DNA of 64,000 nt from Hetaerina americana (lineage: Eukaryota; Arthropoda; Insecta; Odonata; Calopterygidae), in the NCBI GenBank assembly GCA_022747635.1, contig JAKTNV010000009.1:880501-944500 (forward strand), written 5' to 3'. Each line of letters starts with the position of its first letter. The first letter of the stretch is position 1. The translations under genes were made by a program, and so were the position numbers. The notes beneath the pieces are model-generated. The model made no database searches. It saw only the letters and a list, made by a program, of their open reading frames with translations, and was not told the origin of the DNA. Positions 54,293 through 64,000 of the stretch are shown here, in pieces.

Positions 54293-55392
54293 AATATTTG
54301 ATTACCGCAGCCAACGTGAGCATAAGAGAATGATTTTCCACCAAAAGGTGCGTTTTTCACAATAGCTACCGGCAGGTGGTATTCTTAAATAGATTCTTAT
54401 CGTGAATTCACGCACCTCGTTGCTTCATTCCATTTGAAAAGAGGCGCCTCACTCAGGCCATCACTTAATCCCACCCTCGACTGAGTATTTTTTCATGGTC
54501 GACGTCAGCGGAGTACGCACAGGAACGACGGACCGTTAACCTCAAGGGCTGACGGCTCTCCATGAGAGACAGAAAAGGCAGTCAGAAATACATGAGAGGC
54601 CCCAAGGGACGGGGAAGGACCTTCCTTCAAAACCCTCGCGCATGTTGATTGCATACTTCTTAAGACAAGTGGCCTTCCATCGCAAGATTTGCCCAAAGGC
54701 TGCCGCCTGGCCACACTTCAATCTCGACACGCGTGCCCAAGCGTAAACGCGCGCAGTGATAAGCGCAAGGAAGCTTTCGAGAGATGCTCCGAGGTTTCGC
54801 GTTGCATGACTTGTCTCAATTGATGCGTCTCCCCAACTTTACCACCAAAATAAAGGACAGGGTTACATTCCGCTCCCGTCTTCGACATTTGGACAAAAAG
54901 AGGAGATGGGAACTTTCAGCCAGGTAGTGGGAATAAACAAGGTGGACTTTATCATTTTGTACGAGGCTTGATGAATCACGCAACGAAAATAGTGTACCAG
55001 GGAAAACCATATTCGGATTAAGGTAAAACCGAGATGAGAGGTAAAACTCAGCGAGAGGGTAGAAAATGAACCGTTAAGAGGGCCAGTGTTTGCGGCTTAG
55101 ACGGTGTTCAGTGGGACAAGATATTCAAGATAATAGAAGAGCTTAGACTGGACTGCAACGAAAGAAGAAGACTATTCCATCACAAGAATGGAATAAATAC
55201 GCAGTCGGGCAGTTTGATAGGTTATCGATATCACCGCGTGATGTCAGTGTAAAGACAATGAGTTTCCCACGTAGTAATAGGTATTCCTTTATGGGTAAAG
55301 ACGTACCACGCGTCAGTGCCCTGGGAAGAGATCTGTGGTGACATAGACGCCTCTCTATATTGTTGTTGTTCCCGTGTAGAGTGTTTGTTAGC
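54293..55392. other. No recognisable gene; may include the left end of a mariner near 55340
   Basis: Reading frames on the minus strand at 54505-54730 have no known motif. The old mariner described next must start somewhere just before 55393. Confidence 0.4.
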
Positions 55393-55957
55393 ATGGGAAA
55401 AATTGAGATTCGAGCAGTGATTAAATACTTCGTCATTTCGTGAAATGGCGATGGTGGATCGCCGACTGAAATTGCGAGAAATTACTGAAGCTGTAAGGAT
55501 GCCATTTGAATGGGAAAATCGCATTTTAACAGTAGAATTGGACATAAGAATATCATCTGCTAGATAGGGGCCGCGAATCCTGACGCAGGATTGCAAATGC
55601 CTCAAAAAGAAAAATTCCGAACAATGCTTGAACGTTTTAAGAGCAACCAACAAGATTTCCTGCGCCAGCTTGTGACCACAGAGGAAACTTGGTTCCTCTG
55701 CTATACCCCGGAGACAAAACAGCAGTCAAAGCAGTGGAAACATGCTGATTACTTGACCACCAAAGAAAGCAAAGGCATTACGGCCGGCCGGAAAGGTGAT
55801 GGCTTCAGTTTTCTGGGATGCGAAAGGAATTCTGTTGATTGATTACCTTCCAACTGGTCAAACAATTACGGGACAATACTACGCTAACCTCCTGGACCAA
55901 CTTCAGCAAAACACCCGAAAAAAGGCACGGAAGAAAGTCACCATTTATCAAGACAAC
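55393..55957 (+). pseudogene. Old mariner transposase, 5' part, interrupted
   Basis: MGKIEIRAVIKYFV at 55393 is followed, after a deletion of most of the DNA-binding region, by VDRRLKLREITEAV, ILTVELDIR, RFKSNQQDFLRQLVTTEETW (the catalytic first Asp of TTDETW is Glu) and YTPETKQQSKQW. It ends at the second Asp region, YQDN, at 55950-55957. The rest lies at 61153. The catalytic changes make it inactive. This is a different mariner subfamily from the one at 28.5 kb. Confidence 0.85.
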
Positions 55958-56889
55958 TAAGAGAATGCCGTAGTAAGACGAGAATTATTATGCGCACAGC
56001 ACTACACTCTTTTAAAGCTAAAATGCTAAGCAAATATCTTGAGGAAAATCCAAAGTCATTGTTGTCCTACGTTAGGGAAATACAGGGTAATCGTCCAACT
56101 GTTCATTCTTTGAAGGCTGAAAATGGCGAAATCATTACAGATAGCGTAAAAAAGGCAAATATTTTTAACCATTTTTTCCAGAGCGTCTGCAACAAAAACA
56201 CAAACGCACCAAACGATCCTCCACACCCACCCGGGGAACACAAGAGCGATCTTACACTGACCAAGCAGGGAATAGTACATCTGCTCCGTAGTATCAAAGC
56301 ACACAAGGCACCTGGTCCGGAAGAAATACCTGCTAGAATATTAAAGGAATTAGCTGACGACATTGCCCCATTTTTACATATTGTTTTTCTAAAATCGATA
56401 GAAGAAGGCTCAGTGCCTCGTGACTGGAAGCTAGCCCATATAACTCCCATCTATAAAGGCGGCGATAGGGATAAACCAACCAATTACCGACCCATTTCTT
56501 TAACGTCGATCTCTTGTAAAATATTGGAACACATTATTGTCACTAACATTATGAAATTTCTTGATAGTAGGAAAATACTAATCCACAACCAGCACGGATT
56601 TAGGAAAAGCAGATCTTGCGAAACACAACTTGGTCTCTTCATTCACGATATACTTAGATCGGGAGAAAACAACACACAAGTCGATGCAGTATTCCTGGAT
56701 TTCAAAAAAGCCTTCGACAAAGTCCCACACAATAAATTGTTACATAAACTTAAATACTATGGGATCAATGAGAAATTAATTAATTGGATTAGAGACTTCT
56801 TGTCAAACCGCAAACAAATAGTAGTCATAGATGGGTTGTGCTCAACGGAGAGAGATATTACTTCGGGCGTCCCCCAGGGAAGTGTAATA
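55958..56889 (+). pseudogene. CR1-A ORF2 RT fragment, left piece of E11
   Basis: Open from 55990 through QGNRPTVHSL, GPEEIPARILKEL, NYRPISLTSISCKILEH, HGFRKSRSCETQLGLF, VFLDFKKAFDKVPHNKL (catalytic Asp present, unlike E1 and E9) to SGVPQGSVI, where the sequence changes to CR1-B ORF1. The open frame runs on across the junction by chance. Confidence 0.88.
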
Positions 56890-57846
56890 CAGGCTTTAAG
56901 GGCCCGTATCGTCATGCTGGAGAGAATTGTATGGGAGCTTCGACTAGAGATCACCGGCCGGAGGGTTACCCTCAGGAGAGATGGTGCTCGGGGTGGAAAA
57001 ACGAAAACGTGCCACGCCTATAGTGATGCACGGATTCGTCCGAATGCAACACGTGGCTGGGCGATTAGAGACCTACCCCGTGTCCCATCTCTCAACGAGG
57101 GAGTGTCTCACGTCCGTAGGTCGGACGATTGGAGGGTCGTCTCTCGGGGCAAGGGGAAGGTAACGCTGCGGCGAGGATTGGACTCTGCGGAGGCAGATAC
57201 GATCCCCGTCTCCAACAGGTACCAGGTGCTGTCGGATGACAGCACCACCGTACCTGCAGCCCCTAACCACACTCCGAGGACACTGCCTAGGGTAAGACTT
57301 CAGTGAACAGGAAGGGAAGGATTGGTAGTAATAGGTAGCTCGAATGTTCGCCGTGTAATGTTCCCATTGAGGGAAAGGGCGCACCGCGTAGGCGCCGATC
57401 AACGGGTGACCGCCTGGTGTATACCAGGCGGAGGAGTCCCTCAGGTAACGAAGGCGATCGTGGCGGTGGTCGAAGGCACGAAGTGTTATAGGCAGCAGGT
57501 AGTGGCCCATGTGGGCACCAACGACGCCACGGACCGTGGATCCGAGGAGGTCCTCCGTTCCCTTAGGGAACTGAGCTCCGAGGTGAAGCGCGTCCAGGGA
57601 GTCGAGGGAGTTCAGCTGGGACTAATGGTCTTCAGCATCGTTTCAAGGGAGGATCGCGGGTCTCTGGTTTGGAGCCGAGTGGAAGGTATAAACCAGAGAC
57701 TTTCGAGATTCAGCTCGGACATAGGAGCCTCCTTCGTCGACCTGAGGCCAACCCTCCGATTATGCAGGACTCTCCTTAACCGATCTGGGGTCCATTACAC
57801 GGCGGAAGCGGCGAGTAAGCTGGCGGGTAGGATACTCGACCAGTAA
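56890..57846 (+). pseudogene. CR1-B ORF1, 5'-truncated, copy E11
   Basis: Starts near residue 19 of ORF1 (ALRARIVMLERIVWELRLEI). The linker is in the same frame to about 57304, then a TGA and shift. The hydrolase-like part is open at 57322-57846: GSSNVRRVM, IPGGGVPQ, HVGTNDATDRG and RSGVHYTAEA. It ends with DQ-TAA just before the T-TTT-TTA heptamer at 57852-57858. Confidence 0.85.
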
Positions 57847-57851
57847 AGGCC

Positions 57852-60475
57852 TTTTTTAGAATAGAGGGCAGGTCATTTAGTGGGTCGGTAACATCTGGTG
57901 CTAGCGTGTATAATATTATTAATAGAAATATAAAAGTGACCGAAAACACTGGCATTCATTTAGAAACGAATATGACACGCACTTCCCCAAAAAGGCGTCC
58001 TAAATTACAGCCAGTCACAAATAAGGATGTTATTCAAAATAAAAATAATTTAACTATACTTGCTATAAATTGCAGAAGCGTCAAACACCAATCAGCGGAT
58101 CTCAAACACATTATCCAAACTCATTCCGATGATATAGTATTAGGCACAGAGAGTTGGCTGTGCAATGACATAAACGAAAAATAAATGTTCCTAATAGATT
58201 TAAAAGTTTACCGACACGATAGAGATACAAGACCCGGAGGAGGGGTTTTCGTGGCAGTGAAAAGTCATTTTGAAAGCAGGCAAGTTTCATTTGAAAATAA
58301 TAATTTGGAAAGTGTTTGGTGCACCTTAATACGGACCAATCAACCAAACATAAATTTAGGCTCTTTCTAAAGACCTCAAGACTCAGTTTTGAAAATACTT
58401 CACACCCTCAACGATCAAATTTACAATTTTACACGCAAAAATAATAACAGCATCACCATAATTGGTGGCGACTTTAACCTCCCTGGTAGAGATTGGGACA
58501 GCAATCTTGCAATTCATTGATATAATTGGTTCAAAGAAACTCCCTCCATCAAGCAGTACGCATGCCCACCCTCGGAAAGAACATATTGGACCTATTTCTT
58601 ACAAACACGCCTGAACGTATTATTAGGGTATCAACTGACGAGGGCTTCAGTGACCATGAAGCAGTTAATATCCACTTGGACATAGAAATAAAAAAAAATG
58701 TTAAACCAAAAAGAAAATTTATAGTTACCATAAACCAGACTTTGAAACTTTTGCCAATCAATTAAACTCTTCACTACCCGAGTTCAAAACCCGCCTAAAT
58801 CATGCCACCGCTGAAGATACTTAGAGAGCGTTTGTCAATATTATGCAAAAAGGCATCATAGATTTCATCCCTATAAAATACGTGAAAGCAAATCTCGACC
58901 CCAGCTGGTACAATAAAGACGCTAGGAAAGCCCTTCGAAAGCATAGTATGATCCACTCCAAGGTAAAGAGGGCAGGCGTGAACACATCATCCCCTGAGAA
59001 TAAACAATTGTGGGACAAAAATAGATCCTCTAAAATAGAAACCAAACTTGGACACTGACTCCGAAGCTTTCTGGTCATATGGTAGGGAAGTAAATGGAAG
59101 TAAACAAGCCATGGCTTGCTTAAGGTATTGTAGCAATATAATTCATACAGACAGTGAGGGTAAAGTTAACATCCTAAATTCATTCTTCCACAGCGTTTTC
59201 ACGACCCATGTAGGCACTGCACTTCTCCAAGATACAATACATACTCCACCCATGGAAAAATAACAGTGGACCAACAAAGAATTCCAAAATTGCTTAATGA
59301 GATTAAGCCCAACAAATCCCCGGGTCCCGAAAATATACCAGCTAGGGTGATAAAACATTTAGCTCCAAACATTGCCCCGAACCTTGAATTTCTCTTTAAC
59401 GAATCCCTCACAGAGTGCAAAGTACCTAAGATTTGGAAAACCGCGCAAATAACGCCTATTTTTAAAAGTGGTGACTCGCTCCTGCGAAAGCCGATTAGTA
59501 TTAGAGATGTAGTATTATTTACGCATGATTTACTTTTATCGGGTGAGAGAGGTAGGCAAGTGGCGCCATAAATTGGGTTAAAGAGTTTCTTTCAGAGCGG
59601 GAGCAGAGGGTAGTCCTTGATGGCGCTAGTTCCGACTGCGTTCGAGTCACGTCGGGGGTACCTCAGGAAAGTGTAATCGGGCCGTTGCTTTTCTTGATTT
59701 TTGTTATCGATTTGAACCGCGAAGTGAAAAGCAAAAGTAGGATGTTCGCGGATGACACGGTGATCTATCGGGAGATATCTTGCGATGAGGATCGTTTTAT
59801 TCTGCCGCAGGATTTAGATTGCAATACTAAATAGTGTTCTACCTGGGTATTCAAACAATATTATAATAAATATTCGGTGGTGAATTTCATTAAAAGATCA
59901 ACGGGATTTGCTTACAAATTAGCTGGAGTTTACCTAGAAGTAGTTGATACCGTAAAATGCCTAGGTGTTACATTCACAAAAGACTTAACTTGGGGGACTC
60001 ACATACGTAAAGTCTGCGGTCAAACACATGAAAAATTGGGATTTATTAAATGCATTGTAGGAAAATGTGACTCGAGGCCTCATTTAGAATAGGCATGAAG
60101 CGTGTGGGATCCGAGTGACAAAGGTCTCATTCGGGAAATTGAGAAGGTTCAACGCCGGGCAGCCCGTTTTGTAAAAGTTCTTACGATAAAACGCAAAGCG
60201 TCGCCAAAATGCTCATCGAGTTGGGGTGGGAATCATTAGAAGAGAGACGATTCAATGCAAGATTGAAATTATTAAATAAATTCAGATCCGCATGTTTCAG
60301 CACCGAAGTCTCGCAAATCATTCGTACTCCTACGTACATTAGTCGCTTGGATCATGCATATAAAATTCGGAAAATAGATGCCAGAACCATCCGACTCAAG
60401 GACTCCTTCCCACGGACAATATGGGATAGCAACTATAGGGTTATAGATGGCAAAAATTCCACTTGCCACCCTTAG
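57852..60475 (+). pseudogene. CR1-B ORF2 (EN + RT), copy E11
   Basis: The leader and EN start are open (to 58184): INCRSVKHQ, GTESWLCND. Stops follow at about 58182 and 58368; GGDFNLP at about 58465 and SDHEA at about 58650 remain. The connector is partly deleted near 59046. In the RT, the region between KSGD and the SC-ET block is deleted by 143 bp at the same point as in E2. A second deletion at about 59563 removes FLDFQ-AFDKV. MFADDTVIYRE remains at about 59740. Not functional. Confidence 0.85.
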
Positions 60476-60532
60476 CGCCTAAAAATAATTAGTTCTACTT
60501 AAATGCATGCTCTTTCACTAACCTTATGTGTT

Positions 60533-61152
60533 AAAAAGAATTAGATAAAGTTCAGAGAAAATCCGCCAGATTCGTTAAAAATTGTTTTGATAAGAAAAAA
60601 AGTTTGACAGGTCTCTTAGGGCAATTAGGCTGGGAAACACTTGAAGTGCGGAGAGAACAAGCGAGGCTTAGACTTTTGGAAAGGTTCACAACAAACGAGT
60701 AAAACAAATGACACTGAAGGAATTATAATGGCCCACCACTACTTTGGTAGATCAGACCACAAAGATAAACTAAGGGAGATAGATTCCAGGACAGATAGGT
60801 ACAAATACTCATTCTTACCCCGAACAACCAGAAGTCATAATAGTAAGAAACCGAAGTCACTTTATAAATATTGAAAACATTGAATTTACAAGTCGGAACA
60901 AAATTAAACACTGCAAAGATGTTAGGTATAATTTCAGGTGCATGTGTATGTTAGTTGGTAGTTTGAGTGCTTGCATGTGTATGGGGTGTAAATGTTCTTG
61001 CATGAATTTATGGCATGTTTTTTGTGATTGTATGAATTTGTGGTTTTTGCATGCGGTTTTTTTTCTTTTCTAAATTACGGGTGGTGTCCTAACACCCCCC
61101 GCCACACGCCCTTGCCGCGGCTTGCGGGGTCATTTAGTAGATGTGGATGTAG
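60533..61152 (+). mobile_element. CR1-A RT end and 3' UTR, right piece of E11
   Basis: KELDKVQRKSARFVKNC at about 60534, LGQLGWETLEVRREQARLRL, then SFLPRT-RSHNSKKPK, followed by the CR1-A 3' UTR and hairpin (about 61095-61130) and a short TAGATGTGGATGTAGA tail. Confidence 0.88.
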
Positions 61153-61433
61153 AAGGCAATGCACGCACATACCAAAGTGTCGTTGCCATGGCAAAAATAC
61201 GTGAACTGAGGTACGAATTGTTTTCACCCCCGCCTTATTCCCCTGAATTGGCTCCATTTAGATTTCCATCTCTTCCCCGAGCTCAAAGTTTTCCTCGGTG
61301 GATGATGGAGATTTTTTCAAACAAACAACTTACAGCCAAATTAGACGGGTATTTTGCTGGCCTGAAGGAACCTAATATTCCAGATTGGACCAAGACATTG
61401 GATCATCGCTGGACCAAGGGCATTAGTGTATAG
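61153..61433 (+). pseudogene. Old mariner transposase, 3' part
   Basis: Continues from 55957: ARTYQSVVAMAKIRELRYEL, PPYSPELAPFRF (the third catalytic Asp of LAPSDF is Arg), PRAQSFPRW, then DWTKTLDHRWTKGISV and TAG. The order and spacing match the C-terminal third of mariner transposases. Confidence 0.85.
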
Positions 61434-61619
61434 GGAGACTACATTTAAAAAAATAAAAAGTTACACTGTGGTAAGTAATTCCTTTTCCATTCCGAGAATT
61501 TTTTAAGCTACCCTTGTTGTATGCTTGTGAAAAAGGGAAGGAAAAAAGAGGAAAAAATAAATATAGTAGTTAGTGCCAGCACTATCGAACGTGTATCTAG
61601 ACGAGTCAATGAAAGAAGC

Positions 61620-61790
61620 ATATGAATGAATGAGTGTCAACGGAGTCAAGGTGAATGGCAAAGGTATTAAAACTATCCGATTTGCAGAGGACATCGGAGT
61701 AGTTGCAGAAACGGGAGAGGACCTGCAAGCAGTATATCTGCTCTATTTACGCGCAAAAAAACCTTATGATAATAAAGTCAGAATTGAAAT
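61620..61790 (+). pseudogene. LINE RT motif C scrap
   Basis: VNGVKVNGKGIKTIRFAEDI-GVVAETGEDLQAVY resembles the IRFADDIAVLAE segment of RTE-type RT, with the catalytic ADD changed to AED. Isolated and short. Confidence 0.6.
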
Positions 61791-61819
61791 TGGAATGTCA
61801 GAAGAGCAAGGCTAAGAAT

Positions 61820-63330
61820 CACTCGCTCATCGATAGCAAGACGAGAGAAGAATATTTTCGAACGCTGTGTTCCTACGCGCTGCTACTCGTACCATGAAGA
61901 ATAACTGATGCAAACGGAAAGCCGTATGACAGGCTTAACCTGCCATTTCCTCGTGCTAAATTATCCCTTTTATCATTATTAATCCAAAAAACTCACATTA
62001 AAACCACATTTACTAGATATTTTAGCATTTGTAGCAACACTTATCAATGAGAGACTGCGATGCATTCCATGCAATTGCAGACCGAATTACTATTATAATT
62101 TGAATTGCACGATTTCTAAAATATTTCTTACCCATTATGCAACCTTCAGAATAGATTGTACATATATGACATGTCTCCGTATACAACTTGACCAAACGGA
62201 TAAAGCATTGAACTGCTCGAGTCGAGACATTGCTGGCTCGAGTCTTGTCGATGTCTCTCGCAAGGACCCCTATATTATATAATATCATTAAAACGCCATT
62301 TTAATCTGGCAGCAAGGCAATGATATGAGTATCTTTTTCGAAAACGTGGCAGCAGATGAAGTATTAATTTGGAGGACTCACGCAATTTCGACAAAAGCAG
62401 TGTGTCGAACGCAAACTCTTGAATGGAGCTGAATGTAAACACAAACGAGTATTTCATTCTGTACGTCCTACTGGTTGATTCTAATGCCAGATATCTCTGG
62501 TGAACTCTCGGTAATCGATTAAGCATACCTTCTTCGACAGGTTTCTTGGCAGGCAAAGCAGCAGTTTTTATTTGCGAGAATTAATTTGACCAATGGACTC
62601 GCTCTGGGTTAGGCGACGAAGACACCAGAGAGGCCTCACCGAAATACATTGTGAACAGCAACTACCCTGCGGGCAGAGGATGCTGGAGCCTAGATTCCCA
62701 TGGCGACCCACAAATAGAAGAACCTACGTTATATTGGATATATTGTTCCAATTAAGCCGATTGTTTTCAGGAATACTCTCATGCAACACACAGGAAACAT
62801 TTAGAAACCATCGCATACATTAAATCGCCTTAATTACTGACCTTCGCAAATATTTTTAAATATTATATTTACATCCTAAGTAGGCATACAGGTTAATTGC
62901 TGGAAGTATTTTCATGTCCTCAAATTATGCTAAATTGATGTCGATACATGCTTCACGAAAATCGCAATGGGAAATGTCTAGACCTTTTACGTCGAGGTGA
63001 CTTGAAATGAACGCCATTTCTCAATTGTCACCTTATGCTGTGATATATTCTTAAAACGATGAAAGAATTATTATATTATATATCCGTTCAACTACCCTAG
63101 GAGTTTATAAAAACTGAATAGTTTTGATTTTGAAAAAGCATAAAACGGGAATGGCAAACCAAAAGAATTTAACATCATACCGCTCAATCCAATACGATTC
63201 GCGCATATGAAATTTTTTTATTAGTTCCCCTTAAAATGGAGGTTCTAATTATTGGAAAATATCTTTATAAATACATTTTTCAAGCGCCTAAATATCGTAA
63301 GTTTGGCATAATGTTACAAGATTACCGCGC
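61820..63330. other. No recognisable gene; weak tRNA-like segment near 62185-62255
   Basis: AT-rich. CAACTTGACCAAACGGATAA...TGGCTCGAGTC loosely follows A- and B-box spacing but lacks a clear fold. Other frames have no motif. Confidence 0.35.
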
Positions 63331-63334
63331 CTAC

Positions 63335-63900
63335 CGGGCATAATGAACCGCGAAGTGAAAAGTAACATTAGGATGTTTGCGGATGACACGGTGATCTATC
63401 GGGAGATATCTGGGGATGAGGATCGTTTTATTCTAGCGCAGGATTTAGATTGCATTACTAAATGGTGTTCTAACTGGGGATTGACTCTAAATTATAATAA
63501 ATGTTCAGTGGTAAATTTCTTTAAAAGATCAACGGGATTTGCTTACAAATTAGCTGGAGGTGACCTAGCAGTAGTTGATACGGTAAAATACCTAGGTGTC
63601 ACATTCACAAAAGACTTAACTTGGGGGACTCACATACGTAAAGTCTGTGGTCAAGCAAATAAAAAATTGGGATTCATTAGACGCATTGTCGGCAAAAGTG
63701 ACTCAAAGGTCAAGGAACGTTGTTACCACGCTCTTGTAAGGCCTCATTTAGAATACGCATGCAGCGTGTGGGACCCGAGTGAAAAAGGTCTCATTCGGGA
63801 AATTAAGAAGGTTCAACGCCGGGCAGCCCGTTTTGTAAAAAATTCCTACGATAAAACGCAAAGCGTTACCGAAATGCTCATGGATTTGGGGTGGGAATCA
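63335..63900 (+). pseudogene. CR1-B ORF2 fragment, copy E12
   Basis: Open from NREVKSNIRMFADDTVIYRE (motif C intact) through KKLGFIRRIVGKSD (no TGA), PHLEYACSVWDPSEKG to MDLGWES, where a minus-strand CR1-A 3' end takes over at 63901. The copy is young-looking but cut at both ends. Confidence 0.9.
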
Positions 63901-64000
63901 TCTACATCTACATCTACTTAATACCCCGCAAGCCGCCGCAAGGGCGTGTGGCGGGGGGTGCTAGGACACCACCCATAATTTAGAAAAGAAAAAGAAAAAA
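63901..64000 (-). mobile_element. CR1-A 3' end, minus, running off the window
   Basis: TCTACATCTACATCTACTTA followed by the hairpin and ACCACCCATAATTTAGAAAA is the reverse complement of the CR1-A tail, hairpin and 3' UTR. It interrupts or joins E12. Confidence 0.88.

Larger units (their letters stand above)
55958..61152 (+). mobile_element. Composite CR1-A / CR1-B insertion in the old mariner
   Basis: The order is CR1-A ORF2 piece (55958-56889), CR1-B from mid ORF1 to the start of its 3' UTR (56890-60532), then CR1-A RT end and full 3' end (60533-61152). The flanking AAGACAAC (55950-55957) and AAGGCAAT (61153-61160) look like a diverged 8-bp duplication. Joining the mariner pieces there restores its reading frame. 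Confidence 0.85.

Noticed and set aside
62185..62255. tRNA-like segment
   Set aside because: Only loose box spacing; no convincing acceptor stem.
1..64000. A host gene or novel multi-gene defence or biosynthetic system
   Set aside because: All protein-like readings with recognisable motifs belong to transposable elements; the remaining stretches show only short frames without motifs.

Overview
This is a eukaryotic, almost certainly arthropod, window in which I find no host gene. Nearly everything recognisable is a decayed, nested transposable element. The arthropod reading is inference from the mix of families: CR1-type LINEs with an esterase-like ORF1, mariner elements, Penelope-like elements (PLEs), R1-like and RTE/L1-like LINE remnants, and several tRNA-derived SINEs. 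The species cannot be fixed from the sequence.

Two related CR1 families dominate and are called here CR1-A and CR1-B. They share a 5' UTR, an ORF1 with a coiled-coil-like start and an SGNH (GDSL-type) hydrolase domain, an ORF2 with an endonuclease (EN) and a reverse transcriptase (RT), and a GC-rich 3' hairpin followed by a GATGTA-type tail. Layout: CR1-A copy E1 (1-5992, split by an R1-like insert); CR1-B copy E2 (5993-9267); CR1-B copy E3 (9964-12563, minus); TA repeats and a SINE piece; RTE-like LINE (13140-14450, minus); CR1-B copy E4 (14817-17213). Region 17.4-24.3 kb holds scattered 3' ends, RTE scraps, SINEs and unexplained DNA. Then come CR1-B copy E6 (24338-27062, minus); CR1-B copy E7 (28303-30702, minus) interrupted by a 1,333-bp mariner; PLE pieces with a palindrome and hammerhead-like motif (31.8-32.6 kb); CR1-A copy E9 (32564-37265, minus); and CR1-B copy E10 (37650-42670, plus), the best-preserved copy, sitting in a PLE terminal sequence whose other arm preserves the empty site.

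From 43.1 to 47.3 kb lie PLE and RTE-like remnants, including a PLE RT plus GIY-YIG reading region. From 47.4 to 55.3 kb the window is mostly quiet AT-rich DNA with SINEs. From 55.4 to 61.4 kb an old mariner is split by a 5.2-kb composite of CR1-A and CR1-B. The last 0.7 kb is a CR1-B fragment joined to the 3' end of a minus-strand CR1-A.

The most interesting signal is at the ORF1/ORF2 border of CR1-B. A T-TTT-TTA heptamer in phase with ORF1 lies six bases before its stop. The -1 frame is open from that point into the endonuclease without an ATG in E2, E6 and E10, and its protein sequence is conserved across four copies. This suggests a -1 frameshift fusion. Other notable points are defects shared between copies (catalytic changes, in-frame TGA codons, a deletion), which suggest trans-mobilised or recombining subfamilies, and several insertion sites that can be read to the base.
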